The notes under the pieces: generated by a model
Seen by the model: only the letters and a program-made list of their open reading frames with translations
Told to the model about the DNA's origin: nothing
Databases searched by the model: none
In this document: positions 1 to 8,900 of the stretch, piece after piece
How positions within the stretch are numbered: the stretch's first letter is position 1
How the letters are laid out: every line of letters starts with the position of its first letter
Source: JBICHM01 sp043101835
GTDB lineage: Bacteria > Planctomycetota > Phycisphaerae > Phycisphaerales > UBA1924
Assembly: GCA_043101835.1 (NCBI GenBank)
Contig: JBICHM010000252.1
Location: 1-27,665, forward strand
Direction of reading: 5' to 3'
DNA: 27,665 bases
Program-made: the position numbers and the translations under genes

Positions 1-1
1 G

Positions 2-226
2 ACCGGCGGCGCTGCGAACACGCTGACGCCGCTGGGCGCGGAAGCCCCCTTCACGCTGGCGGTTGCCAACCCCTTTGACCTGAACGTAGACGGCGTGGTG
101 GATGGCGCGGACATCGGCATCCTGCTTGGCGCCTGGGGCACGAGCTACGCCCCGGCGGACTTCAGCACCGACGGCACGATCGACGGGGCGGACCTGGGCA
201 TACTGCTGGGCGCATGGACGACCTGA
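2..226 (+). CDS. C-terminal end of a secreted protein with dockerin-like calcium-binding repeats (5' truncated)
   Basis: The open frame enters from the left edge and stops with TGA at 224-226, leaving 74 residues. It contains two copies of an EF-hand-like loop plus helix: DLNVDGVVDGADIGILLGAWG, in shortened form DxNxDGxVDGADxGxLLGAW, and a second copy ending GADLGILLGAW. This is the dockerin type I-like pair that planctomycetes (especially Phycisphaerae) often carry at the very end of large secreted or surface proteins, where it probably binds calcium and helps anchoring or assembly. The frame ends immediately after the second repeat, as is usual. The main domain lies outside the window, so the enzymatic or structural role cannot be named. 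Confidence 0.8.
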   Translation, partial: TGGAANTLTPLGAEAPFTLAVANPFDLNVDGVVDGADIGILLGAWGTSYAPADFSTDGTIDGADLGILLGAWTT

Positions 227-254
227 GCCCCCCTCGCCGCGGGCTGCGGGGCGG

Positions 255-260
255 TATACT
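255..260 (+). promoter_or_regulatory. candidate -10 element for the tRNA-Val gene
   Basis: TATACT lies 15 bp before the first base of the tRNA, in an otherwise very GC-rich stretch, and matches TATAAT at five of six positions. No good -35 box is seen at 16-18 bp upstream, so this is only a candidate. Confidence 0.35.
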
Positions 261-275
261 CTCCCCCCACTGAGC

Positions 276-349
276 GGGCGCATAGCTCAGTTGGCTAGAG
301 CGCTGCCGTCACATGGCAGAGGTCACTGGTTCGAGTCCAGTTGCGCCCA
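276..349 (+). tRNA. tRNA-Val (anticodon CAC)
   Basis: A full cloverleaf can be drawn. The acceptor stem is GGGCGCA (276-282) paired with TGCGCCC (342-348), with discriminator A349. The D-arm is the usual AGCTCAGTTGGCTAGAGC form. The anticodon stem CTGCC/GGCAG (303-307/315-319) encloses the loop GTCACAT, giving anticodon CAC at 310-312 (valine, codon GUG). The T-arm is ACTGG-TTCGAGT-CCAGT. CCA is not encoded. The last 11 bases of the gene are repeated at 10557, which marks this tRNA as the probable attachment site of the adjacent island. Confidence 0.95.
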
Positions 350-404
350 TTGGGGTATCCCGCACACGCCCGCGCCCGACCGCGCGGGCGTGTTTCGTTG
401 GTGC
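339..404 (+). repeat. left copy of a 66-bp direct repeat spanning the tRNA 3' end (candidate attL)
   Basis: This segment aligns without gaps to 10557-10622, with 8 mismatches in 66 bases (about 88 % identity by hand count). It begins in the T-stem of tRNA-Val, takes in the 3' acceptor strand AGTTGCGCCC, and runs through the downstream GC-rich hairpin to TGGTGCG. A repeat of the 3' end of a tRNA on the far side of a gene block is the usual footprint of integration by a tyrosine recombinase. Confidence 0.7.
364..395 (+). terminator. intrinsic terminator downstream of tRNA-Val
   Basis: A perfect 11-bp stem, ACACGCCCGCG (364-374) with CGCGGGCGTGT (383-393), has an 8-base loop and is followed by TT-C-G-TT. 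It lies 15 bases after the tRNA on the same strand. A copy with a 10-bp stem exists at 10583-10610. Confidence 0.6.
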
Positions 405-457
405 GGTGGATTGCCTGCCGGATCGGGCTCGCGCTCGGGTCCGCCGGATGGCGCCAT

Positions 458-3400
458 TCACTCTGCGCTGCCGTACAGCACGAACGCCGCCCAGTAGTAC
501 GGGTGCTCGAATGGGCGCTCGTGCGCATTGGCGGTGACGATGCGTCCGCGCCGCGCCGACGGTCCGCGGGAGGCGGCCGCCGCGATTGCCTCAGGATCGG
601 CGCCGATCAGGCGGTCCCGCTCGGCGGTGGTCAGGGCGCGCAGCCAAGCCTGCGCCTCGCGCAGCGCGGCGAGTTTGGGGAGCGATTCACCTCTATCGTA
701 TTTCGCGCCGTCGATCTCGCGTGCGCTCTTCGTCTCACCCAGCCAGTTGGCGTAGAAGCGCGCCATCAGGAGCGCGGTCGCCAGATCGTCCACCTTCCAC
801 AGGCTCGCGAGCACCGTGTCGGCGCCGCCGACGAGGAGACCGAGAGGCAGACCCATGTCGGTGCCGCCCTGGCGGATGCCTCTTCCGGTGTCGCAGGCGC
901 TCAGCGTGACGAGCTCGACGCCGCGAAGCTGACCGCCCCAATGCTCGAGGATTTCGCCGAGCGTGAGGAAGCCGATGTCGTCGATCGTTGGCTCCGCCGG
1001 CTTCGTCAAGGCAAGGCTGGCGAGCAGCGGGTCGCGGTCGTTGCCGAGCAGGCCGTGCGTCGCGTGGTGGATGACTTGTGGCGTCGACGACTCCACCGCC
1101 TTGCGAACAGCGGGCGCTGTCGCCTTCTCCCCAAGCAGCAACGTGGCATCCTCGCCCAGCATCGCCGCAATGGCGGTGGCCTCCAGGCGCGTCGCCGGCA
1201 ACGGGCTCAGCTCGGCGCCGTAGAAGCGCACCTGCTCCAACGCCGCGGCGTCGGCTGCGACGCCGTCGGCCGACAGATCGAATAAACGCATCGACCGCAG
1301 GCCGTCCGCGACCGGCGCCTGCGACATCTGCACGCCCATGCGTCCGGTGGCCAGCGCAACCTCGATCTCCTCTCCGTCGCGCCAGACGCGCGCGGCGACC
1401 GGGCGTTCGTCCGCGACGCCGCGCGTGACGAGCGTCTCCGCCGCCTCCTGGATCGCCGGTCCGAGGTCGGTGGGTGATTCGAGCGAGCGCTCTCCGTAGG
1501 TCAGCAGCACATCGCCCCGCCGCAGGCCGGCGAGCGCGGCGTTGGAGCCCTCTGTCACCATGGTCAGCAGCACGCCGGTGTCTGGGACGGTGGAGTCTTC
1601 CGAATCCGAGCCGCCGCGGCCGAACACCGGGTCGCCGACGATCACGCCGCCGGAAGACGCCAGCGGGGCGGACTCACTCGCGAGCGTGCGCGGCCGAAGG
1701 GCCATCGTCGCGCTGGGGGCGTAGGCGACCGGCCGGCCGAGCAGCAGGTCGATGGACAGTGCGGTGAGCGTGCCGCCGGGTACGACGAGCACCGACTCGG
1801 CGCCATCGAGCAGCGAGAGCAACTCGGCGGGCGCGGCGGCGCTCCGCGCGGCGTCCAGCGTCTCCTCGGCGAGCGCACTGCGGGAGCGAGGCCGTGCTGC
1901 GAGCGCCTCGCGCAGCGCGCGCAGGCTCGTCACCGCTGTCTCGGTCTCGTCCTTCGTGCTTGCGAGTGTGAGACCACGGACACGCCCGTCGCGCGCGACG
2001 AGCGCGATGGCGCCACCAGCGGTCCACGACCAGGTCACGAGCGCCTCGCCAGGCCGGAGGGCGGCGACGATCTGCTCGCTTGTCATCGGATCCAGCGTGG
2101 GCGTCAGCCCGCGGAGTTCCTGGAAGACGGCTGCGGTGCGCTCGCGCAGGTCGCGTCGGGCGTTGCGGACACGCCGCGTCCATTCCGCCTTCTGGTCGTC
2201 GGGCGCCACGGCAAGGCGCGACTCGGCTTCTGCGAGATCAAGTCGGGCCTGCTCCTCGGTCTTCAGCGCCGCGTCGTATCGGGCGAGGCGTGCTTCTTCG
2301 AACCGTGCGCGGAGCGCGAGCGCCGCGGCGTCGCGGCCGCCGGCGAGGAGATCCAATCCGGCACGGCCGCGCCCACGTTCGAGGACGGAGAGCGCTTCGG
2401 CGGATTGATCGAGGCCGACGAGTGTTCGGGCGTAGCCGGCCGCGATCCCGGTCAGGTTGAGTTGTTCGCCGAACTGCGCGCGCGTGGCGGCGCCGCCGGC
2501 CACCTTCACGCGCTGCCGCTCCGCCGTCGCCAGCGCCTCGCGGTAGTACGGCTCGGCCTCGGCAAGCCTGCCTTGGTCCTTGAGCAGGGAGCCCATGTTG
2601 TTGATCGATGTCAGCGTATCCGGATGCGCATCGCCCAGCACACGGCGGTAGCCGGCTATCGCCTCGCGAAAGTACGACCCGGCCTCGGCAAGCTTGCCCT
2701 GCGACTGGAGCAGGACACCCATGTTGTTGATCGAGATCAGCGTATCTGGATGCGTATCGCCCAACGCGCGCCGACAGCCGTCCAGCGCCTCGCGCAGGTA
2801 TGGCTCGGCGTCGGCAAGCCGACCCTCCAATGCGAGCACGGTGCCTATGTTGTGCATGGAGGCCAGCGTGCTTGGGTGTGTTTCACCCAGCGCGCGCCGC
2901 CTACCCTCCAACGCCTCGCGGTGGTACAGCTCGGCCTCGACAGTCTGGCCCAGGGCCTCAAACAGCGAGCCCATGTTGTTGATGGAGTCGAGCGTGCTCG
3001 GGTGCTGATCGCCCAGCACAAGCCGTGAGCCCTCCAACGCCTCGCGGTAGTACGGCTCGGCCTCGGCAAGACGGCCCTGGTCCTTGAGCAGGGTGCCCAC
3101 GTTGTTCATCGAACTCAAAGTGTCCGGGTGCGCATTGCCGAGTGCGCGCCGCCTGCCCGCCAGTGCCCCGCGGTAGTACCGCTCGGCCTCGGCGAGCCGG
3201 CCCCGGGCCTTGAGCAGGTAGCCCATGTTATTGATGGTGGTCAGCGTGTTCGGGTGCGCATCGCCCAGCGCGCGTCGCATGCCCTCCAGCGCTGTGCGCT
3301 GGTACGGCTCAGCCTCGGCAAGCCGGCCCTGCGACTCAAGCAGGAAGGCCATATTGTTGACAGAGGTCAGCGTGTCCGGGTGCGCGTCGCCCAGCACTCG

Positions 3401-4237
3401 GCGCCTGCCCTCCATCGCCTCGCGCTGATAAGGCTCGGCCTCCGCAAGCCGGCCCAGTGACTGGAGTAGGGCGCCCATGTTGTCTATCGAATACAGCGTG
3501 TCCGGGTGCTCGTCGCCCAGCGCGCGCTGGCGAGCCTCCACCACCTCGCGAAAGTACGGCTCCGCGTCGGCGAGCCTGCCCTGTGCATAAAGCAGGGCGC
3601 CCATATTGCTGAGCGAGGATTGCGTGTCCCGGTGCTCGTCACCAAGGACGCGTCGGCGGATCTCGAGTTGTCGCTCGGTCACCGCCTGCGCGTCGGCGTA
3701 TTGGCCCTCGCCGTAGAGCCGAATGACCTCCGCGACCGTTCCTACAAGCGAGTCCATGGCGGAGCGGTCAACATCGGTGAGGCTGTGGTAGAGCCGCAGA
3801 TCAACGAGGTACCGTCGCGTATTACCCACCTCGTGCCACTCACTCGGGTCGCCAGCCGCGTCGCGCCATCGCACTATTTCATCTGTATTGCCTTGGTGCT
3901 CGACCCGAAGCGCGAGCGCGCGCTCCGTCAATGCGATCACTTCCTCGAGCAGCGCATCCTGCGCTTCGCGCGTCTCGGCATCAAGCCACGAGACGTCGAT
4001 CTCCGCGATCCTCTCCTCGAACTCCCCCACCTTCGCCGCGACATCCTCCGGCAGCGTCGGGCGGACGACATCCAGCGGACGCAGTTCGGGCGGTAGTTCG
4101 TCGGGGTCGGGATTCCATTCGGGCAGGTCGAGCGTGAACGGTTCGGGCGCCGCCGGCGTTGCTTTCTGCGCGAGCGCCGACGGCGCGAGCAGCATGCCGG
4201 CGGTGAGCCCAAGCGTCAGACGAACGAGCAAAGGCAT
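458..4237 (-). CDS. exported TPR-CHAT (caspase-like) protein with a PDZ insertion
   Basis: A 1259-residue protein. Residues 1-24 form a clear signal peptide ending ALA-Q. A leader with LPEWNPDPDELPPELRPLD and a helical segment follows. Nine kinesin-light-chain-type TPRs of 42 residues (consensus RRxLGDxHPDTLxSINNMG) span about 173-570. A helical linker leads to a CHAT peptidase domain from about 705 to the end. The candidate dyad is intact: His1061 in HATHG and Cys1115 in SACDTG. A PDZ-like segment of about 80 residues (886-965, with GLRRGDVLL then GRMGVQ) interrupts the CHAT domain. The start lies 2 bp after the kinase stop, with GGAG inside the end of the kinase gene, so it is the last gene of the operon. 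CHAT proteins are usually proteases acting on partner proteins. Export makes an envelope substrate likely, but none can be named. Confidence 0.9.
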   Translation of the reverse strand: MPLLVRLTLGLTAGMLLAPSALAQKATPAAPEPFTLDLPEWNPDPDELPPELRPLDVVRPTLPEDVAAKVGEFEERIAEIDVSWLDAETREAQDALLEEVIALTERALALRVEHQGNTDEIVRWRDAAGDPSEWHEVGNTRRYLVDLRLYHSLTDVDRSAMDSLVGTVAEVIRLYGEGQYADAQAVTERQLEIRRRVLGDEHRDTQSSLSNMGALLYAQGRLADAEPYFREVVEARQRALGDEHPDTLYSIDNMGALLQSLGRLAEAEPYQREAMEGRRRVLGDAHPDTLTSVNNMAFLLESQGRLAEAEPYQRTALEGMRRALGDAHPNTLTTINNMGYLLKARGRLAEAERYYRGALAGRRRALGNAHPDTLSSMNNVGTLLKDQGRLAEAEPYYREALEGSRLVLGDQHPSTLDSINNMGSLFEALGQTVEAELYHREALEGRRRALGETHPSTLASMHNIGTVLALEGRLADAEPYLREALDGCRRALGDTHPDTLISINNMGVLLQSQGKLAEAGSYFREAIAGYRRVLGDAHPDTLTSINNMGSLLKDQGRLAEAEPYYREALATAERQRVKVAGGAATRAQFGEQLNLTGIAAGYARTLVGLDQSAEALSVLERGRGRAGLDLLAGGRDAAALALRARFEEARLARYDAALKTEEQARLDLAEAESRLAVAPDDQKAEWTRRVRNARRDLRERTAAVFQELRGLTPTLDPMTSEQIVAALRPGEALVTWSWTAGGAIALVARDGRVRGLTLASTKDETETAVTSLRALREALAARPRSRSALAEETLDAARSAAAPAELLSLLDGAESVLVVPGGTLTALSIDLLLGRPVAYAPSATMALRPRTLASESAPLASSGGVIVGDPVFGRGGSDSEDSTVPDTGVLLTMVTEGSNAALAGLRRGDVLLTYGERSLESPTDLGPAIQEAAETLVTRGVADERPVAARVWRDGEEIEVALATGRMGVQMSQAPVADGLRSMRLFDLSADGVAADAAALEQVRFYGAELSPLPATRLEATAIAAMLGEDATLLLGEKATAPAVRKAVESSTPQVIHHATHGLLGNDRDPLLASLALTKPAEPTIDDIGFLTLGEILEHWGGQLRGVELVTLSACDTGRGIRQGGTDMGLPLGLLVGGADTVLASLWKVDDLATALLMARFYANWLGETKSAREIDGAKYDRGESLPKLAALREAQAWLRALTTAERDRLIGADPEAIAAAASRGPSARRGRIVTANAHERPFEHPYYWAAFVLYGSAE
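2540..3665 (-). repeat. 126-bp tandem repeat array coding for nine TPRs
   Basis: Blocks containing cagcgtgtccgggtgcgc-like and ggctcggcctcggcaag-like segments recur every 126 bp, for example near 2613, 2739, 2991, 3117, 3243, 3369 and 3495. Each block encodes one 42-residue TPR of the flanking CHAT protein. Similarity is high at the DNA level, so repeat number may vary by recombination. Confidence 0.8.
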
Positions 4238-4239
4238 TC

Positions 4240-5985
4240 CTATTTCTCCGTCTGTGGCCGCACAGGAAAGGCGACGAAGCGAGCGTCAATGACGCCGTCG
4301 AGATCACGCACCCAGTCGATGGAGCGGCGGACGATCTGCCCGCGCCGGGCCATCGGCTCGCGCGTCTCGCCGTGCACGGTGATGTCGGCGCCGTCGTAGA
4401 TGAGGACGGCGCCCTCGGGCAGTTCATCGCGCTCCCAGGTGGGCTCGCCTCGTGACGCGACCCACTCGCTCCAGGACGGCAGCGGCTCGCGCGAGGCGAG
4501 CAGCATGAAGCCCTGCGAGCCGGGGTCGCCGCTGAGGTTGTAGAGCAGGCCGTCCGGGTTTTCGAAGGGGTCGGAGGGGTAGTCGAGGCGCTCGACTGAC
4601 GCAGGCGGCGAGTCGGCCGACGCCGGGACGCGCAGGCGCACCTGCCCGTCGATATCGAGCGAGACGAGGTAGAGGTAGGTCGGCGCCGCAAGGCGCGCGT
4701 GGACGGTCACATCGTCGCCGATGCGCGGGCGCGTGCTCGTGGTCGGCGCGAGGCGGGCATCGGCGAACATCGCGCCCTGTTCCACGAGTGTGCCGTCGCT
4801 CTCTACATACCGGTAGTGCCGCACTTGGAATGACTCGACGAGCGGGCCGGTCGACGCGACGGCGCCCGCATCCTCCGGCGGCGCCGGCGCACGCATCGAG
4901 TTGGCGACGACAATCGTGAGCAGGATCGCCGCCAGCGCGATGGTCGCCGCCGCGAGCATCCGGCCGCGTTGCGGGCGAATCGGCCGATCGTCTGCGCCGG
5001 TGAGCGGACGCAGCGCGTCGGCGAGTTCGCCGACCGAACCAAATCGCGATTCCGGTTCCGGTTCCGTCGCGCGTCGGGCCACCTCCAGCAGCCCGCGGAA
5101 CTCCTCCGAGAGCCGCAGCTGCTCCATCGTGGCGGCGCGGAAATCGGCGAGCTTCTCCGGCCGCCACCCCGAGAGCAGCTCCATGAGCACGACACCGATT
5201 GCGAACTGATCCGCCGCGGTCGAGCCGGGGCCCTCCGGCGGCGAGTATGCCGGCGTGTATCCGTCACCCGTGGGGGCCGAAAGGTCGCGCGCGAGGCCGT
5301 AGTCGGCAAGCGTCCACCGGCCGGCGAGGCGCAGGATGTTGCCCGGCTTGATGTCGCCGTGGGTGACGCCGTGCTCGTGCAGGTGTCGCGTCGCCGACGC
5401 GATCTCCAGCGCGATCGACGCGGCGTCTTGCTTCGTGCACCGGCCGTGACGCTCCAGGTGCAGCTTCAGCGTCAGCGGCTCGTACGACGTGTGATCGAGG
5501 ACGGCCTGATCCGTCGTCGCGGGATCGGCCAGCGGCATGACGCAGCACAGCCAGCCGTCGGCGAGCCCGACATCCTCGATCGGAAACAGCCCCGGGTGCG
5601 GCGGCACGCGCTGGCGCAAACGCTTCAGCCCCTCAAGCTCGACCGCCCTCTCCACCGGCACGAGCTTGCACGCCCGATGGTGCTCGGTGAGTGAATGCCT
5701 GGCGAGCCAGACCTGGCCGAAACCGCCGACGCCGAGGCAGCGGAGGAGTTCGTGGTTGGGAATTGCAACGGGCGGCGCTTCGGGGAACGGGGCGGGCGAC
5801 GTACGGTGCGCTGCCTGTTCAACGGGGCTGCTCGAGGTCGTCGCGTCGCCGCTCCTGGATGACTCCAGCCGGTCGAAGTACGCGTGCACACGATCGCGCG
5901 TCGAGCTCGAGCCGTCGTCAGGAGGCGTGACGACAGCCTCGAGCATCTGCTCGGCCTTCCAGTCGCGATCGTCCGGGTCGGTCAT
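4240..5985 (-). CDS. transmembrane serine/threonine protein kinase with DUF4384-like outer domain
   Basis: A 581-residue protein. A Ser/Pro-rich N-terminal tail (1-75) precedes a Hanks-type kinase domain (about 78-330): glycine loop LGVGGFGQVW (84-93), candidate ATP-anchoring Lys107 in ACKL, catalytic HGDIKPGN (Asp211), metal-binding DYG (Asp228) and SPPEG at 249. One membrane helix follows (about 343-363). The C-terminal part (364-581) should lie outside the cytoplasm. Its region GDDVTVHARL...TYLYLVSLDIDGQVRLRVP...FMLLASREPLP resembles DUF4384, a domain known from caspase-like and kinase proteins. The ATG overlaps the stop of the upstream CHAT gene as ATGA, with GGGAG as ribosome site. Likely role (inference): senses an envelope state and phosphorylates cytoplasmic targets, possibly the divergent ECF sigma factor. 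Confidence 0.92.
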   Translation of the reverse strand: MTDPDDRDWKAEQMLEAVVTPPDDGSSSTRDRVHAYFDRLESSRSGDATTSSSPVEQAAHRTSPAPFPEAPPVAIPNHELLRCLGVGGFGQVWLARHSLTEHHRACKLVPVERAVELEGLKRLRQRVPPHPGLFPIEDVGLADGWLCCVMPLADPATTDQAVLDHTSYEPLTLKLHLERHGRCTKQDAASIALEIASATRHLHEHGVTHGDIKPGNILRLAGRWTLADYGLARDLSAPTGDGYTPAYSPPEGPGSTAADQFAIGVVLMELLSGWRPEKLADFRAATMEQLRLSEEFRGLLEVARRATEPEPESRFGSVGELADALRPLTGADDRPIRPQRGRMLAAATIALAAILLTIVVANSMRAPAPPEDAGAVASTGPLVESFQVRHYRYVESDGTLVEQGAMFADARLAPTTSTRPRIGDDVTVHARLAAPTYLYLVSLDIDGQVRLRVPASADSPPASVERLDYPSDPFENPDGLLYNLSGDPGSQGFMLLASREPLPSWSEWVASRGEPTWERDELPEGAVLIYDGADITVHGETREPMARRGQIVRRSIDWVRDLDGVIDARFVAFPVRPQTEK

Positions 5986-8900
5986 TCAGCGCTCCCGTAC
6001 AGCACGAATGCCGCCCAATAATAAGGGTGCGCGTACGGATGGTCGTTCGCGTTCGAGGCAACGACCCGTCCGCGGCGCGCGGATGGGCCGCGGGAGGATT
6101 CCTGGGCGATCGCATCGGGATCGGCGCCGACGAGACGGTCGCGCTCCGGCGCGGTCAAGGCGCGCAGCCACGACTGCGCTTCGCGAAGGGCTGCGAGCTT
6201 CGGCATGGGCTCGCCGGCGTCGAAGTGTCTGCCGTCGATCTCGCGTGCGCTCTCGGTCTCGCCGAGCCAGTTGGCGTAGAAGCGCGCCATCAGGAGCGCG
6301 GTGGCGAGATCATCCACCTTCCAGAGGCTGGCGAGGACGCTGTCCGCGCCGGCAGCGAGGAATCCCAGGGGCAGGCTCATCACCGTGTCGCCCTGCGCGA
6401 CGCCCAGGCCGGTGTCGCAGGCGCTGAGGGTCACGAGTTCGCAGCCACGCAGCGCACCGAGCCACTCGCCCATCACCTCCTCGAGGGTGAGGAAGCCGAT
6501 GTCTTCCAGCGTGGGTTCGTCCGGCTGGGTGAGCGCGAGGCTGGCCTCGTACGGGCGACGGACGCTGCCCATCATGCCGTGGGTCGCCAGGTGCAGAAAG
6601 CGCGGCGGGCTCGCCATCGCCGCGGCGCGGAGATTCGGGGCCGTCGCCGCCTCGCCGACCAGGAGCGTCGCACCGGGAAGGAGCGCGCCGATGGCTTCGG
6701 CCTCGCGGCGCGTCCCCGGGAGCGGTGGGAGCGTGCCGCCGTACAACAAGACCTGCTCCATGGACGAGGCCCCGGCCTGCTGCAGGTCCACGGCGCGATC
6801 GAGGAAGGCGACCTGCTCCCTCGCGCCTTCGGCTTTTCCATCGAAAATCGGCGCACCAAGGACAAGAGCGCCGGCTGCCGCGCCGCCCGCCGGCGACGCA
6901 AGGCGCGGGCGCATGGCGATCGTGGCGCTCGGTGCGTAGGCAATCGTCGCGTCGGGCAGCAGCAGCTCCATCGGGACCCGGTGCAGCGGGCCGTCGGGGA
7001 TCGTGATGATCCGCTGCGCCCCGGCGAGCGCGTCGACGAGTTGGGGAACCAGCAGCGCGTCCTGTGCGTTCGCGACTGCTGCGTCCGCGACGGCGGGCGA
7101 GCCGCGGCGTTGGACCGCGGCGCGCAGCAGTTCAATCACCGAGCGGAGCCCGTCAACCTGGACACGATCTGCCGCGATTCGCACTGCCCGAACGTCGCGC
7201 GAAGAGACGATGATCGCCGCAACATCGTGATCGGACCAGATGAACTGGACCACAGTCTCACCGTCGTCGAGCAATGACTGCACCTGCGCAACCTGCATCG
7301 GGTCGCCTATCGGAGCGACTTGTCGCAGGACCGCGTACATCTCGGCAGAGGCCTCAACCATCCGCTGCTGAGTGGCACGGAGATGATCGAGAGCGCCGTC
7401 CAACTCATCCTGCATCGGAATGGCCTGACGCTCCCTCAGCCCTTGATTCTCTCGAAGTGCGTCGGTGAACGCTCGAATTGCCTCGACACGGCTTTGCGCG
7501 GACAGCTCGTCCTGGCGCGCCGCATCGACTCGTGCCCTTGCCTCTCGATACCGCTCGCGGAACGTCTCATTCTCAGAGGAATCTCCTCCGCTTTCAGGTC
7601 TCCCAAAATCGCCCCTTGCGAAGAGATCAAGCGCCGCCCGACTCCTGCCTTGCTCGATCGCATTCATCGCACCCGAGCTATCGCCGCGCGCCATCCGAAC
7701 AAGGGCCAACTCAGTTGCGATCGACTGAATCCGGAGTTGCTGGGAACGCCCAGCTCGCTCGCTCGCTTCCCCCGACTCGGCGCGCATCACCTCCGCCACC
7801 GCAAGCGCTTGCGTCAATCGATCCACGGCAATGCGAATCAGGCCCAGTTCTGCCAGTGCAGACCCGTAGTTGTAACCGGCTTGAATCGTGAGCCGATGAT
7901 TTGGGCCGTACACCCTCTCCGCGCGCGCCAAGATATCCGCAAGCAGATCGATTGCCTCGTCGGTGCGATCCAGTTGCACAAGCGATCTGCAGAATGATTC
8001 CTGAATCGACATCGCGAGGGGATGATCCGATCCCATAACTCGAGAAATAGTCTCAACAACCAATGCAAGGCGATCAACATCGACTGCATCTGTCTCCGCA
8101 CTCACACTCGCGGCCGCCATATTGTTTGCAGCGAAAAGGGTCCGCGGATTCTCCGGCCCGAGCCTACGACTTCGCGTCTCAAATAGGTCTTCGAGCAAGG
8201 GCAACGCATCGCGACTTCGACCGACTTCGTCCAGAAATACGCCGAGCATCGACTGGAGCGCCAGTACAGCGCGGTGTTCTTCCCCAAGCGATTCGAGAGC
8301 GCTCTCGAAGCCTGCACGCGCATACTGAACCCCCGCGTTCTGCTGACCCATTTGGAACAACATTCTTGAATACGTTGCCACGGCCTCAAAGTAGAGATGG
8401 TGGTCTTCACCATACATCGCACGTCGGGATTGCAGTGCAAATCGCGCATACGGCTCTGCCTCTGCCGGACGATCCGCCTCAAGCATGACCGCTGCGAGAT
8501 TGTGCGCAGCATCAACGGTGAATGGGTGGCGTAATCCAACCAAGTCACGCAGTGAATACAGCGCATATCGAGTGCAAACTCCGCCCGTATAGGGATCACC
8601 GGACTCAGCGAGAGCACCGCCATACACCATGGTGACGACTACGGTGTTCAGATCCGACATCCCGCGAAGCCGCTGAAATGAGACTGCGGCCTGCCTGATG
8701 TAGCTCGCACCGAGAAATGGATCACCTTGGCGTACGAATGCTGCACCGGTGTTGTACACAGTCGATGCCGTGCTCGGGTGGTCGGTTCCGAGCCGGTCGA
8801 CTGTCGCGTCAAGGAGGCGGTCCAGCTGGGGGCGCACGGTGATGAGGCCACCCTGGATAGAAATCGCCGCCGCTTGGTGCGAACTGAGCGGCCGTTTCAA

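Noticed and set aside
295..528. Minus-strand frame containing NWTRTSDLCHVT
   Set aside because: This is the well-known translation of a tRNA gene in reverse, often misannotated as a protein. It is useful only as a marker of the tRNA-derived att sequence.
2540..3665. Regular 126-bp repeats considered as a CRISPR-like or non-coding satellite array
   Set aside because: There are no spacers, the period is 42 codons, and the frame encodes canonical TPRs throughout.
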